Source of the DNA: Combretum micranthum
Lineage: Eukaryota; Streptophyta; Magnoliopsida; Myrtales; Combretaceae
Direction: 5' to 3'
DNA: 64,000 nt
NCBI GenBank assembly: GCA_024138025.1
Contig: JAMXBD010000012.1
Coordinates: 1,922,001 to 1,986,000, forward strand
The notes below the pieces were generated by a model. It was not told where the DNA came from. It worked only from the letters and a program-made list of their open reading frames with translations, and searched no databases. A program made the position numbers and the translations under genes. This document shows positions 19,023 to 32,249 of the stretch, in pieces (positions within the stretch are counted from its first letter, which is position 1; each line of letters opens with the position of its first letter).

Positions 19023-22000
19023 TGTTGACAACCGATACATGCATTTCACTTTAGTTGGATTTTTCCTTCCAACCAAGTCAAATCATACAAATATGGTTTA
19101 TTATTTTATTTCTTTGAACTAGATCATACCGTGTAGTTTAGAAAAATTCACGAACCAATCATATTTGATTTTGGTTTTTCTCGGTTTATGAATTGAATTA
19201 TAATTTATAATAGAAGAAATATAGACGAAAGGCACGTAATCTCATGATATTACTACTTACATTTTTCAACAATAACAGGCATTAAAAACTATTAAGAGGT
19301 TAATAAAGCCAATGTTTATACAATCGAGGAACATCAAAGGTACCTTGCCTCGATATTGTATTCGTAAAACTAGCATATGATATGAAACTTAAGTTAATTT
19401 CCATACATATTCTAATGTAGATAATGTCACAATGATTATCTGAATTTTATTTTTTTCTTTTTCCAATTTTATATTTGAAACTTGAAGTTGTTAAGTGTCA
19501 TGCACAATTAAATTTTTAGTTGTCAAGTTCTAGAAATAGTAAATTGGACAAGTAAAAGTTTGATTAGATATGATGTTTAACCACTTCAAGCTTTTGGTAC
19601 AAAATTAAAACAACACTCAAAGTTCGAGTAATAATTTTTACATTATGCTTATTTAATAATCTATGGTTATAAACATCAATTCATTTATCTTTCAAATAAA
19701 TATAAACTAATGTGAAAACTGAAAATTTTTACCACGGGTACGGAGGGTTTATTTTAAAGGAGTAGACGAATTTAAGATTTAATGTAAATATTAGATGAGT
19801 AAATAATTACAATAACAAAGATGAAACCAAGATTAACTCAATAAATAAATTGATGAGAGAAATAATTAAAACAGCCAACGAAATCAAACTAATCCAAAAG
19901 TGGGCCGTAGCAAAGAAAAGAAAATAGGCAAACCATCTTATTCAATTTCAGCCCAATTCCAATTTCTGGCCGAAGTTCTCTTTACCATAAGCCAATTTTC
20001 ATTTCCTTTTCAAGCCATCTCATTTATGTTATGTTTGAATCTTTTGCTAAACTAAAATGAAAAATTTTATTTTATCATTATTGTTGCAGAATAATTAATT
20101 TTCTGATTGATTTTCAAGGAATTCTACCATAAAAATATCTACTTTATATATTGTAGAAAAGATAAGGAATTTATGTTTTTTTCCTTCACCCCCCAAAAAA
20201 AAAAAAAAAAAAAAACTATTCCTTAAGAATGCAACATTTTTTCCCCGGAAATATTACCAATCACAAAACGATATAACACCAAAAAATTTGTTTTTCTTCT
20301 CCTATCTTATTTCGCTCCAGTGAGTAAAATCTTATATAATTTCATTATGAGCTTTTATATCACAGTAACTAAACTCAATCCTATTATTTTGGCCAAAAAA
20401 GAAAAGAAAAAAAAAACTAAATCCTATTACATCAAAAATAGAGATTACCCTTAAAAGCCCACGTGCTAGTTCTGGCAAAGGGAAAAAATATATACTTCTA
20501 TTTGCATTTCATTTGGCATCCTTTTTTCGCATACTAATCCTGGATCCATCTAATCTTAAATTTACTTTCACATTCGGCTACATTTCAAGGAAAATCTTCG
20601 GCAAGTCCCTAAAGAAAAAGGGGAAAAAAAAAAAAAGACATAACATTTGCGGCCTTTATACAATCAAGCTAAATTGGACCTTAGAGAACTAAATTGGGCC
20701 GATGCCCGTAATCTAAGACCAAGGGTATTTTTTTCGGCCATCAAGGCTAAGGGTACGTAGATGCTCATCGTATAATTTAACTAAATTTAGTTAGTTATTT
20801 ATAAAGGCTAGAAATGAGCTTTTGGCAAAAACCTGGCTTGAAATCTCCAATTTAAAGCACCCTACCAGAATGCTTAAAAAACGTTAGAATTTGAAAATAT
20901 CATATTCCTAAACAAAACTTGACATTTGAGCTTTGAAACTAGTATCTGATCCCTAAAACAAAGTTAATATGTGCAATTGGCAAAACCAAGAAATTGAGCG
21001 AAACTAGTTTGGGTTAAGTGTTATTCTTCCTATATTATTAGATTTCCTACTCCTTGTATTCGGTATTGTGTTCAAGGTGATTTTGAGAACATTTCTCGCT
21101 TTCTTGGCGACTGCTATGACTTGATGGCATGTCAAGTGAATTACTCTCAGAGTCTCAATGATATTGCAAGTGTATGGATTCGGTTGAAATACATACATAT
21201 TATGTATGTGGCCTTAGAGGATTGACTTGGTATGTAAGGGATGAGTAAGAGAAAATTAGATAGGGAGAAGGATCATTATAGCTGGCTCAAATATATATGT
21301 GATAGGTGAAAAAGCAATCAAATATTAGTCATCACTCTTTTTAATAGGAGGCATTATATTGTTCATTTTAGCATTGTTTGATCATTCAAGATTGTTATTT
21401 GATTGTATAATGATTTTTCTTTTTATCTCTTTCTCCTCCTAAATGATGAGGGAGTGTTGAAATTTATAGATTTTGGCTTATTTGTTATTGTTGTTGGCTA
21501 TTGGGTCTTGTAGACTATGAATGTCCAAAATGAGTCTTTTTGTTAATAGACCCTTCCTTTATAAACTTCTCTAAACTTCAAGCCCATTAAAGGCCTTTAG
21601 TGTATATGCCTTCCTGAAAAAGATTAAGAGTAGATGGATTGGTTTAAGGGCCTTCACACTAGGTCTAGAATATTAAGTCTTCTTTAGTCATTGAAAAAAA
21701 AAAAAAGAAAAAATACGTAGACTTAACTCTTTGGGCCTTACTACTTTAGGCCAAGTGGTTACCCTCCAAAGCATTACTAAAGGCATAAGGCCTAGGAGTT
21801 GAATTTGAACCTTTACAAATGTCATACATGCTTGCAATGTAGCATTAGAACACTTTATATAAATATTTGAATTATGAATCAATAATTGAAAAATGTTCAT
21901 GCATGCAAGTATATATTGTTGAAATAGATTGCAACTTTGTGTTTGGAAAGCTCAATAATTAACTAAATGGTACCTATGTTAAAATAAGCAAAAGAGGGAG

Positions 22001-22539
22001 ATTTATAAAGTTTATAAAGAAGGTTTAAATCTATTGTAAAAAGCTCCGAACCATCTTTTTCAAAATAAGAGAACAAGATTGAAATGGAATGTGATGGTAT
22101 AATATAATCTAGATCAAATTGAGCTAGTCTAGACTCTTTACGTCTCCATTTTAAGTTAGTTAGGACTAAGTTAGTCCGATCCTTGTTGAATGTTAAAATT
22201 TAAAGAGTTGTAACTTTTGATCAAATTTTTGAAATATTTTTATGTTTGGATTACATCCATTAATGGTTAATGATTTAGATTAGTTTGTACTTGATTAAAT
22301 TTATATCTAATAGATATAACTCGTATTTTAAATATGGTGACTTTTGGGAAAAGTTATGATCTTCGAGATTTGTTTCTAAAATATAAAAGGTGTTGCTTCT
22401 CTAATTTATTACATATTTTTACATGAGTTCCTTAGTCTATTTTTACTCTCCCATTCTCTAAATGACTACTAAATACAAACATCTCACATAAATGTTAAAA
22501 GGTGATATGATATTTGAATTTTTATTATTCAAGCATGAA
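19023..22539. other. intergenic, AT-rich
   Basis: No gene recognised. Contains a poly-A run near 20190-20215. At 21441-21470 a purine-rich GATGAGGGAG is followed by TGTTGAAATTTATAG, which looks like the polypurine tract and 3' LTR start of an old Copia relic; its other end was not found. The small frames at 21004-21198 and 21688-21900 have no recognisable content. Confidence 0.4.
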
Positions 22540-25455
22540 GACTTAGTTGGATATTAAGAAAAACATTGTACCAGTAAAGAAAGAGAATGGCCAAATATGT
22601 GTTTGTGTGGATTTTTGTGATCTAAATAAAGCGTGCCCTAAAGATTAGTTTCCACTCCCTCACATTGATATGTCAGTTGATGCAATGGCTGGACTTGAAA
22701 TTTTCTCCTTCATAGATGGATTCAATGGATACAATTAGATCAAGATGGTGCTAGGCGATGCTAAGTGCACAGTTTTTCAGATGCCTTTTAGGAACTTCTA
22801 TTATACTATGATGCCGTTCAGCTTAAAGAATGTAGGAGCTATTGCTTCTTACCAAAGGGCAACGATTGTGATCTTCCATGACATGATGCATGATCATATG
22901 GAGGATTATGTAGATGATATTATCATTAAATCACGGCAAGCACTTGATCATCTTGACCACTTGAAGATGGTGTTCGAAGGTGTCGATCCTATAATTTGAG
23001 AATGAACCCCTTGAAGTGTTTCTTCGGATTATCGTCGGGGAAGTTCCTTGGATTCATTGTGCATCGAAAAGGGGTAGATGTAGATCCATCAAAAGTGGAA
23101 GCCATTTAATCCATGCCATCACCAAAGAATCAACGAAAGTTGAAGGAATTTATAAAGAAGGTATCATATGTCAGACGATTTGTCTCGGCACTTGTTGAAA
23201 TCTCCTTTCCACTGCGTCAGATGATGAAGAAAGAAGTACAATTCGCATAGGGGGCAACATAAGAAGAGGCATTTTAGAAAATTAAGGGAGTACTGGGTTC
23301 CCCTTAGACAATGACAATGCCAATCAAGGGAGAGTCGATGATCTTATATATAACGTCAATTGATAGGTCCATTGGGGCCTGTCAATGTAGGAAGTAAGTG
23401 GTGTTGAACGTTCAACGTATTGTCTGAGTCGAACTCTTCAAGGTAGTGAAATCAACTACCTATCATGTGAGAGGCATTGTCTTGCACTGATCTTTGCTAC
23501 TCAAAATCTACGATATTATTTGATGGCTCATAAACTCATCGTGATGACCAATTCAGACCCCATCATGTACCTTATGTCACGACTAGCTTTGTTTCGGAGA
23601 ATTGCTAAATGGATGTTGCTTCTTAGAGAATTCGATATTGTAGTCTTACCTCTAAAAGCAATCAAGTTGTAGGCACTAGCAAATTTGTTAGCTCAATTCC
23701 TCGGTGTCGATAAAGATAAAGTAATGGAAGCCATTGTTGGTGGTTTTCATAAGGATTCAATTGGTAGAAGTAAGTGGAGAATGGTCAATCCAATTTGATG
23801 GATCATCTAGAAGTGGTAGGTACAGAGCTGGAAGCGTGCTAACGTCCCTAGATGGCCAAGAGATCCCCTTGGCCTTCAAGTTTGATTTTCATTATACAAA
23901 TAATGAAGTCGAATACAAAGCTCTGTTACTAGGATTGCTATCTGCACAACAACGGTGGTGCAACCCGAATATGCCTTAAAGATGACTCATACCTCATCAT
24001 GAAGCAAACTAATGGAGAGTGTGGCAAAAAAGCTTGTGTTGGCTCCTTATAAAACTGCTATACAATCTCTTATCACTAGGTTCCATGTTATAAGATACGA
24101 GTATACTTGATGTTCTATTAATATATATGCTAACGTGCTGGCAATGTTACCACCCAAAGTCTTAATAGGAGATTCTAATGTCAAGTGTCTAGATCACTAG
24201 AAGAATTGTGCCTTATACTACTTTGCAATAAATCGAAGAGGATATAGAGTTGCAGATGACTAGTGTACGACTATTAAGGCATAGTTGGCGCATCCTGAAA
24301 CAACCTCTATGGTGATGCTCAAGCACTTTATCTTCATACATGGTATTTTGTACTACAAAGGTGCTGAGGGAATTTTAGCATGATACATATCTATTGATGA
24401 AGCTCAACATAAACTATAAGAGTTCCATCAAGTATGGTGTGGTAAGGATGGACCACCCAGCATGTAGGGTATTATTGTCTTTCAATGACAAAAGACGCGT
24501 CCTAGCTGTAACTTGGCTACTCATATTGTTCCTTACTGCTTGATGAAGTAGAATGCAAATTTACTATGAGTATAGGAGACTAGCAACAGCCATATGTAGG
24601 TTTCTTAAAGAACAATGTCCTTGTTACTAACAATTGAGATGCAAGAACAATCAAGCAAAAAGTAAAGAAGTATATGTTACAAGATGATGGATTACATAGA
24701 ATCTCTTTCTAGGGACAACCTTTGCAATGTGTAGTGCCACTTGAAACTGAAGTGATTTTGAATGAACTTCATTCGGAAGATTGTGGTGAACATTAAAGGG
24801 CAATGAAACCGCATTACTGGATCCTTGAAAATGGATATAACTGGCTAACCATGTAAGATTACGCCTTAAACTATGCGAAGAAGTGTGTCCCATGCTAACT
24901 ATATGGTAATGTAATCCATGACCTAGCAGTAGGGATTCATAGTTTGATGACTCCTTGGCTATTTCACACTTGTGTGTTTGACTTGATTAGGCCAATATAT
25001 CTAGCATTTAAAGGATTTATATGGATCTTGGTAGGCATCGAATGTTTTGCAAAATGGGTAGAAGCTATACCCTTGAAGAGGGTGACCAGGCCAGTGGTAG
25101 CTACATTTATGAAGGAAAATTTAATGTAGATTCGGCATACCACAATGCATATTGACAGATAATGGAACTCTTCATCAATGTGCATGTTTGATGACTATTG
25201 GAATCCTATGGTATAAATCATATTGAGTCCACACCATATTATCCTAAAGGAATTGACTAAGTAGAAGTGACAAATAACACTGTGATCAAAGTCCTCAGTA
25301 GAACGGTGCATGATAACAAGAGGAAATTGCATGACAAATTATCTTTGGCACTATGGGCCTACTGTACATCTAAACGAACTCCTATATAGGCAATACCTTT
25401 CTCTTTGTTTACAGAGCAAAGGCTATTGTTCTAGTAGAGGTTCTTGTACCATCAG
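22540..25455 (+). pseudogene. Tat-lineage Gypsy pol relic, left part
   Basis: Plus-strand remains of pol, in order. Reverse transcriptase: IVPVKKENGQICVCVDF, DLNKACPKD and the catalytic EDYVDDIIIKS (about 22570-22940). A first RNase H follows (about 23270-23690, heavily broken). A second, archaeal-type RNase H has GEWSIQFDGSSRSG, DGQEIPLAFKFDF and TNNEVEYKALLLGL (about 23765-23950). Integrase pieces include LIRPIYLAFKGF, FAKWVEAIPLK and PYYPKGI (about 24960-25260). The double RNase H is diagnostic of the Tat (Ogre/Retand) group. Numerous stops and shifts make it a dead copy. It is interrupted at 25455 by the Tekay-like element and resumes at 34087. Confidence 0.88.
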
Positions 25456-27408
25456 TGTAACGTCCTAACCTGTTGGCAATTACAACCCGTCATGCGTTCT
25501 CTCTTTATAGGACACGAAAAGGCTATAAAATTTTATCCAAAATATAAAAACATATAATACAATCTCCATAAACTCTCTCAGAGGGTACATAAGAAGGTTC
25601 AAAACTTTTATAACATATAAATAAAAATCCTTCAAAAGATCCTGTTTTACATAAAAAGTTATCCTAAACCTAGGCCAACCAAATTCAAGATAATTAAAAC
25701 TCCACTTATTACGTAATAATCCTTCATATCCTTAAAGGATATTAAAAAACATAAAAATCCAAAGTCTTTCAGAAAATATAAAATCTTTAAAATTATTCCA
25801 AATTCTACAAAAGATCTAAAAAAAAGATTATTTTCTCCTAATCATATATCTGAATTTATTCCTCAGCAGGGTATCTTGGACCACTATCGCCATCCCCTTG
25901 ATCTATGTACATATCATACTAGATATATCATATACTATGTCATGTTCACCTCTACATGAAAAATGAAAGGAATGAGTGGAACGCCTAGTACGCTAAACCA
26001 CAAAACAAATACATATGCACACGCAACATATATATCAAATGTAGCTTATTCTAATGCAACCAATCAGATTATTATTTGTAATAAGCCAGCCAAACAACAT
26101 AGTTCAGAACTATGAATCTCTAGTCCCAAACTTGGAGCAACTCAGGCCCCTGAAAATAAAGCAACTTTTGAAAATAGGTAATTATATACATATATTAGTG
26201 AATGGGTATTCCCTAAACACCCATGACCATACTGTCAAATCACTTAAGTCTACTGGAATCATATCCAAGTGCAACTCCACTAGGGACAACGACACATAAG
26301 GATCATCAGGGTGTCACACCAGTATCACTGTCTAACAGATCTTTACTAGTCATAGCCAAACACACCCAGCGGAAAAATTAATTAAGCCGAATAAATTTAG
26401 ATTGATTATTATCTGTTCCTACAACAAAATAAACATAATACTAAACCTGTAAGCACATACAGTAAATAAGGAATGGTCGTACCTTCTCAATTTCAGGGAC
26501 AAATCTCCAAAACAACAACCTCCTTTAATAACAACCCATAATCTCCAAATCTCCTGATAATATAATATGAACAGAAACAATTAAAAACTTCAACATGAAA
26601 CCAAAATCTAACATATCCAATTTCTCCAAAACCTTAACCTTTTAAGAAACTCCAAAATAACACATTCTTCTTCGATCATTTTCCTCAAAAATTGCAATAA
26701 AATAGATCTCACTCAGAAAACCCTAATTTAAAATATAACATGAACAGACATTTATCATTTATAATACATCTCATGTCAAATCTATGATTAAGAAGCAAAC
26801 TTACCTTGATTAGACCCGATTGCTCTTCTAAAATATCAGATCTCGAACAAGAACCAGGGTTTTCTTCAAAAAACCTTCAAAAATTAAACAAAAATTCTAA
26901 ACAACATGTTTGATGCGTAAAGAACTTGTAATAAACTAGCGAATCCACTTACTCTTGATTGTTCCAAGCCCTCCTTTGAATCCACACACTAGGAATAGAA
27001 AGATTAAGCCCTAAAGTCACTTTGGAGAAGAAAAAGTTCGAATAAAACAAGACAATTACAAACTCTCGCCAAAACATCTTATATATAGATTTTAGTGGGC
27101 TGGCGGCTTTGGTGTGTATACCGACGGCCTTGGTGTGTAAGCCGGTGGCCTTCTTGTCGGCGTATGGCCAAATTCCTTAAATTTTCCAAAACTCCAAAGC
27201 TGTTGTTTAGGCTGACATCGTACATGTTTAGGCCATCATCCTTTATCAAAAGATGGTAGCTATAAGGTCGGCTTTGATTGTATTCATCCATACTTTATCG
27301 TGTGACTTCCCGTGTGCAAAACCGTCTGTTCAAAGACAAAAATACCCCTTTTAACAACACTTTATTACAATTCTATCCTTTAATATAAATTATTATTTGT
27401 ATATTACA
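25456..27408 (-). repeat. Tekay-like 3' LTR
   Basis: Plus-strand ends TGTAACGTCCTAACC and GTATATTACA. Contains TATA-like TTATATATAG at 27079-27088, next to the 21-bp units. The frames at 26054-26299 and 27079-27291 are inside it and non-coding. Confidence 0.93.
27102..27164 (-). repeat. three 21-bp GC-rich units beside the LTR TATA box
   Basis: Three consecutive 21-mers: GGCGGCTTTGGTGTGTATACC, GACGGCCTTGGTGTGTAAGC+C and GGTGGCCTTCTTGTCGGCGT+A. They lie about 14 bp from the TATA-like motif (27079-27088), on the upstream side in the element's own minus-strand orientation. Strikingly GC-rich against AT-rich surroundings; candidate promoter enhancer repeat. Same units at 33781-33843. Confidence 0.8.
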
Positions 27409-27426
27409 TCTCTCCCTTCCTAAAAG
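27409..27426 (-). other. Tekay-like polypurine tract
   Basis: Minus strand CTTTTAGGAAGGGAGAGA directly precedes the 3' LTR. Confidence 0.88.
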
Positions 27427-27439
27427 AAAGTTTTGTCGT

Positions 27440-30400
27440 CGAAAGTTACCTGATTCATTGAAAAGCTTAGGGTGCTTGGCTCGCATCTCCTCCTCTAGCT
27501 CCCAAGTTACTTCCCATTCAGATTGGTTTGTCTACTGGATCTTCACATATGTGATCACCTTTCTTCTCAAGATCTTCTCCTTTGTGTGCACAATCTTCAC
27601 TGGTTTCTCAATTATCGAAAGATTTGGTTGCACTTCCAGTGTTCAAGAGCTACTATCTCTTCAGGATCTCTAATATACTTTCTGAGCATAGATATATGGA
27701 ACATATTACGTACTCTTTCTAAATTAGGCGGTAAAGCCAATCTGTATGCCATATCACCTATCTTTTCTAGAATCTCATATGGTCTCACATATCTAGGATT
27801 CAACTTTCCTCTTAATCCAAATTTGACAACACCCTTTGTTGGTGAGATCTTAAGCAAAACGTGCTCTCCCACTTGAAATTCCAAAGGTCTTCTTTGCTTA
27901 TCAGCATAACTCTTTTGTTGACTCTGAGCTGCTTGTAATCTCATCTAATCAACTTAACTTTATCAACTGCATCTTGCACTAACTTAGGTCCCAACAACTG
28001 TCTTTCACCCACTTCTTCCCAATGAATAGGTGATCTGCACTTTCTACCATGAAGAGCTTTAAACGAAGGCATGCCAATCGATGCTTGATAACTATTGTTG
28101 TAAGAAAATTCCACCAATGGTAAATGCTCATCCCAACTACCTTTGAAGTCTAAAATGCATACTCTTAACATATCTTTTAGAATTTGAGTAGTCTTCTCGG
28201 ATTATCCATTAGTCCATGGATGATAAGCTGGGTTGAAAACTACTTTGGTACCCAAAGCTTGATGTAGACTCTTCGAAAATCTCCTAGTAAATCTAGTCTC
28301 CTTATCTGATACAATAGTTATGGGTACTCCATGCAACTTTACAATCTCTTTGACATACAATCTTGCCAACTGATCCATTCCATACTCAGTCTTGATTGGC
28401 ATAAAGTGAGCGACTTTAGTGAGTCTGTCCACAATCAGCCACACTGAGTCAAACTTATCTCTTATCTTAGGTAAAGCAGAAACGAAGTCCATGGTGATGT
28501 GTTCCCACTTCCATTGCGGTATATGCAAAGGTTACAACTCACCTGCTAGTCTTCTATACTCAATATTGATCATCTAACACGTGTGACACTTGGAAACATA
28601 TTCTGCTATCTCCTTTTTCATGTTATTCCACCAATACAACTTCTTTAAGTCTTGGTACATTTTATTACCTCATGGATGGATAGAATAACTGGAATAGTGT
28701 GTTTCCTTTAATAATTCCCTCTTAAGTTCTCCTTGAATTGGCATACACAATCTTCCTTTATATCGCAAAATACCTTCCTCATCAACCTAAAACTCTGGTG
28801 CCGTGCCCCTGTCCATTCTCCTTTTTATTTCCAGAAAACTCTGATCATCTATCTGAGCTGTCTTGATTCTCCCTACAAGAGTAGGCTGTATTATCAAGTT
28901 CGCCAATCTTTCACTTACTTGCTTTGTGACTATCTCCAGCTCAAGCTTCCTTATATCCTCAATCAATGGAGTTTTGTTGTGATCAAAGCTGCAAGATTAT
29001 GTACTCTCTTCCTGCTCAAAGCATCTGCTACAACATTCCCCATTGCCTAGATGATACTGGATATTTATGTCATAGTCTTTTATCAGCTCCAACCATCTTT
29101 TCTGTCTCATATTCAGCTCTTTCTGAGTAAAGATGTACTTTAAACTCTTGTGATTTGTGTATACCTTACATCTTTCCCCATACAAGTAGTGCCTCCACAA
29201 CTTCAAAGCATGCACTACCGCTGCTAATTCCAGATCATGAGTAGAATAATTCCTCTCATAAGGCTTTAATTGTATGGAAGCAAATGCTATTACCCTATCT
29301 CCTTGCATCAACACACATCCTAAACTTTGTATAGAGGCATTACTGTATATAACATATTCCTCACCACTTACTGGTAGGGTTAGCATTGGAGCAAACACTA
29401 ACTTGTTCTTCAACAATTGAAAACTAGCTTCACAGTCTTCACTCCAAACATACTTAACTCTATTCTATGTCAATCTAGTCAATGGACTAGCAATCTTTGA
29501 AAAATCTTCTACAAACCTTCTATAATATCTTGTCATTCATAGAAAACTTCTGATTTCTGACATAGTTTTGGGTCTTGGCCATATAATAACCACTTTTACT
29601 TTCTTAGGATCAACTGATATACCATTACCATCAACAATATGTCTTAAGAAAGACACTTGTTCTAACCAGAAATCACATTTAGAAAACTTTCCATACAACT
29701 TCTCTTCTTGCAATCTAGTCAGAACCATTCTTAGATGCTCCTCATGTTCCTCTTTAGACTAAGAATATATCAGCACATCATCAATGAAAACTACGATAAA
29801 CATATCTAGATAATCTCTAAAAACTATGTTCATCAGATCCATAAACACTGCTGGTGCATTGGTGAGACCAAATGGCGTGATAACAATCTTATAGTGTCCA
29901 TACCTGGTCCTGAAAGCAGTCTTTTGTATATCTTCTACCTTAACTCTCAGCTGGTGATATCCTGATCTTATATTTATCTTTGAAAACAATGAAGCTCCAG
30001 TTAGCTGGTCAAACAAATCATCAATTCTTGGCAGAGGGTACCTGTTCTTAACTATCACTTGATTCAACTCTCTGTAATCTATGCACAACCTCATATTACC
30101 ATCTTTCTTATTCACAAACAAAACTAGAGCTCCCCAGGGTGAAACATTGGGTTTAATAAACTTCTTCTTCAACAGATCATCTAACTGCACTTTAAGCTTT
30201 GCAAGTTTTGTAGGAGCCATGTGATAAGGAGTCTTAGAAATTGGTGTAGCATCTGGTACCAATTCAATACAGAAATCCACTTCTCTTTCTGGTGGTAACC
30301 CTGGTAAATCTTTTGGAAAAACTTTTAGGTACTCACATAAGATAGGTATCTCAGATAAATCCATCTTCTGCTTATCCTCTTTTACCAAAGTTGCCAACAT

Positions 30401-30451
30401 AGATCTTCCCCATAGCTCATAGGTAAGTAAAATTGGAGATCTTTGCACCAA
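27440..30451 (-). pseudogene. Tekay-like pol: RT, RNase H, integrase, chromodomain
   Basis: Reverse transcriptase (29759-30451) is open over 230 codons, with [41 protein letters not shown] and the catalytic FIDDVLIYS. RNase H (28997-29416) has [15 protein letters not shown] and [12 protein letters not shown]; its first catalytic position is N instead of the usual D. Integrase (27941-28528) has HITMDFVSALP, VDRLTKVAHFMPIK and TIVSDKETRF, with the GPY/F-type tail PYEILEKIGDMAYRLALPP (about 27790). The chromodomain follows near 27590-27430. Stops and shifts occur between RT and RNase H, around the integrase zinc region, and inside the chromodomain. Confidence 0.9.
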
Positions 30452-30472
30452 TAACTTATAAGCAAACTAGTC

Positions 30473-32047
30473 TCAATCAGGCAAACCAAACTCTACTACA
30501 AGATTGTGACAATCAATCACAGCCTTATACTTTGTCAACCAGTTTAATCGTAGAATCACATCGAAATCCTGCATATCCAACACTACCAAATCTGTAGGTA
30601 AAAGCCTACCTTCTATCTCAATATCTACATTCCTATATATTCTATTGAACAAAGACCCACTTCCCAACGATGTACTCACATAAAAACATTCAGACAGAAA
30701 CTCAACAAATACACCACATATAGATACAAAAGATTCAGTAACACAAGAAAAACTGGCACCAGTATCAAACAACACTTGTATTATGCAGGAGTATAGGAAA
30801 CATACCCGCAATAGTGTCCACACTAGATGTCTCACTACGCTGAAGAGTGTATACCTTTGTTGCTACTTGCTGTCTCTGGCTAGAATATAGAGCTCTACCA
30901 ATCTGAACTCTTGGATATATCTGTCTACTAGAATCCTTACAATCCATAGCTTTATGTCCTCCCTGCTTACACTCGAAACAGAAAACTTGAGGAAAAATCT
31001 TCTGTGTGCAGAACTTGCTGATATGTCCAACTTTACCATAAGAAAAACAAGCACACTCTATCCACTTGCAATCCTCCAGATCATGTGATCCAAGGCATCT
31101 AGGGTTTCTCTTATCTGTACTCTGCACTGCTGGCCTGAAAGGCTGTGTGATAGGTCTCTTACCCTTGTCCTGTGTCAACAAACTAGATGCTGGTCTCTTG
31201 CCCAAGAATATCTGGCCTCTTTAGGGCTCTCGACTCTTCATCCTATTCAAACCTTGCTCACTGTCTTGCCTTATTCACTGCTGTAGAATAATTTTTTAGA
31301 TCCATCAAATTTACGTGGTATTGGATCTCAGGCTCTAGTCGAGTAATGAATCTGCTAACTTTAGCCTCTTCACTCTCTTTCAAAGCATCAGGGAGATCTC
31401 ATCAGCTTATGTAACTCTACCTCATACTCTTCAATTGACATCTTCCTTTACACCTAATACTCCTGAAGCATCTTTTGCTTAACACTATCAGGAAATAATT
31501 CTTATAGAAGGCTTGCTGAAACATATGCCAAGTGACCGCACTAGGCTTTTGATGCCAACCACCAATTATTAGCTTTCCTAGTCAGCAAATAGGAGGCATA
31601 CTCAACCTTCTTAATCTCTGGAATATCTAGAGTAGTAAATGTTTTCTCAACCTTCTCCATCCATAGCCGGGCATCAAGAGGCTTACCTGGTACTTGCTCA
31701 AACTTATGCACCAAGTCAACAAACTTATTCAAATTGAGGACATCTGTAGGTTTGGCTCCAAGACCTCCATTTCCATTCAATCTCTAGGTCTCCTATCTCC
31801 AACCTTCAGCATTCGCTTGGACCATCTGCATGTCGTGCCTTATATCCTGCTACTGTTGATTAACTACTCCCATTAAAGCATTCACAGCCTGCATAAGCCG
31901 TGCAACATCAATAGGAACCTACTATCCTACAGGTGGAGGTGGTGGTAGATCCTGATTCTGAGGCTGTTGATCATCCTGCCCATTATTCACTTCTTCCTTT
32001 CCAGCTCTGGAGGAACCCACCTTAGGCATTCTTCTCTTTAGAGGCAT
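30473..32047 (-). pseudogene. Tekay-like gag and protease
   Basis: Gag starts at the ATG complementary to 32045-32047 (MPLKRRMPK). Recognisable pieces: NLNKFVDLVHKFEQVPGKPL, ARLWMEKVEKTF, KVEYASYLL (31541-31740). Two nucleocapsid zinc knuckles follow; the second, CFECKQGGHKAMDC, is intact (about 30980-30940), whereas the first has lost a cysteine (CFSYGKVGHISKFC). Protease has VLFDTGASFSCV (about 30770) and VILRLNWLTKY. Gag contains several stops between 31210 and 32000. Confidence 0.88.
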
Positions 32048-32230
32048 TTTAACACAAGCAAAACACAACCACATAAGAATCAGGGTAATCCAACTTATAG
32101 GTCAAAACTTAAAATCTATTAGGAAACAACAAACTTAACTAAACAATAACCCTACTATATTCTACCCCACTCATTAATGCTCACCATCCTAAGGAGTCAA
32201 AACTTAAATCTATATGATATAAAACCTATA

Positions 32231-32242
32231 GCTCTGATGCCA
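32231..32242 (-). other. Tekay-like primer binding site
   Basis: Minus strand TGGCATCAGAGC, 7 bp inside the 5' LTR end. One mismatch from the initiator-methionine tRNA complement TGGTATCAGAGC. Confidence 0.85.
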
Positions 32243-32249
32243 AGTAAGT

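Noticed and set aside
21441..21470. Copia-like polypurine tract plus LTR start
   Set aside because: Plausible end (GATGAGGGAG then TGTTGAAATT), but no second LTR, coding region or target duplication was found, so it is mentioned only in the intergenic entry.
22540..25455. Possible endogenous pararetrovirus
   Set aside because: Double RNase H, integrase after RT and the Tat-type 3' repeats identify an LTR retrotransposon. No movement-protein or coat-protein region was seen.
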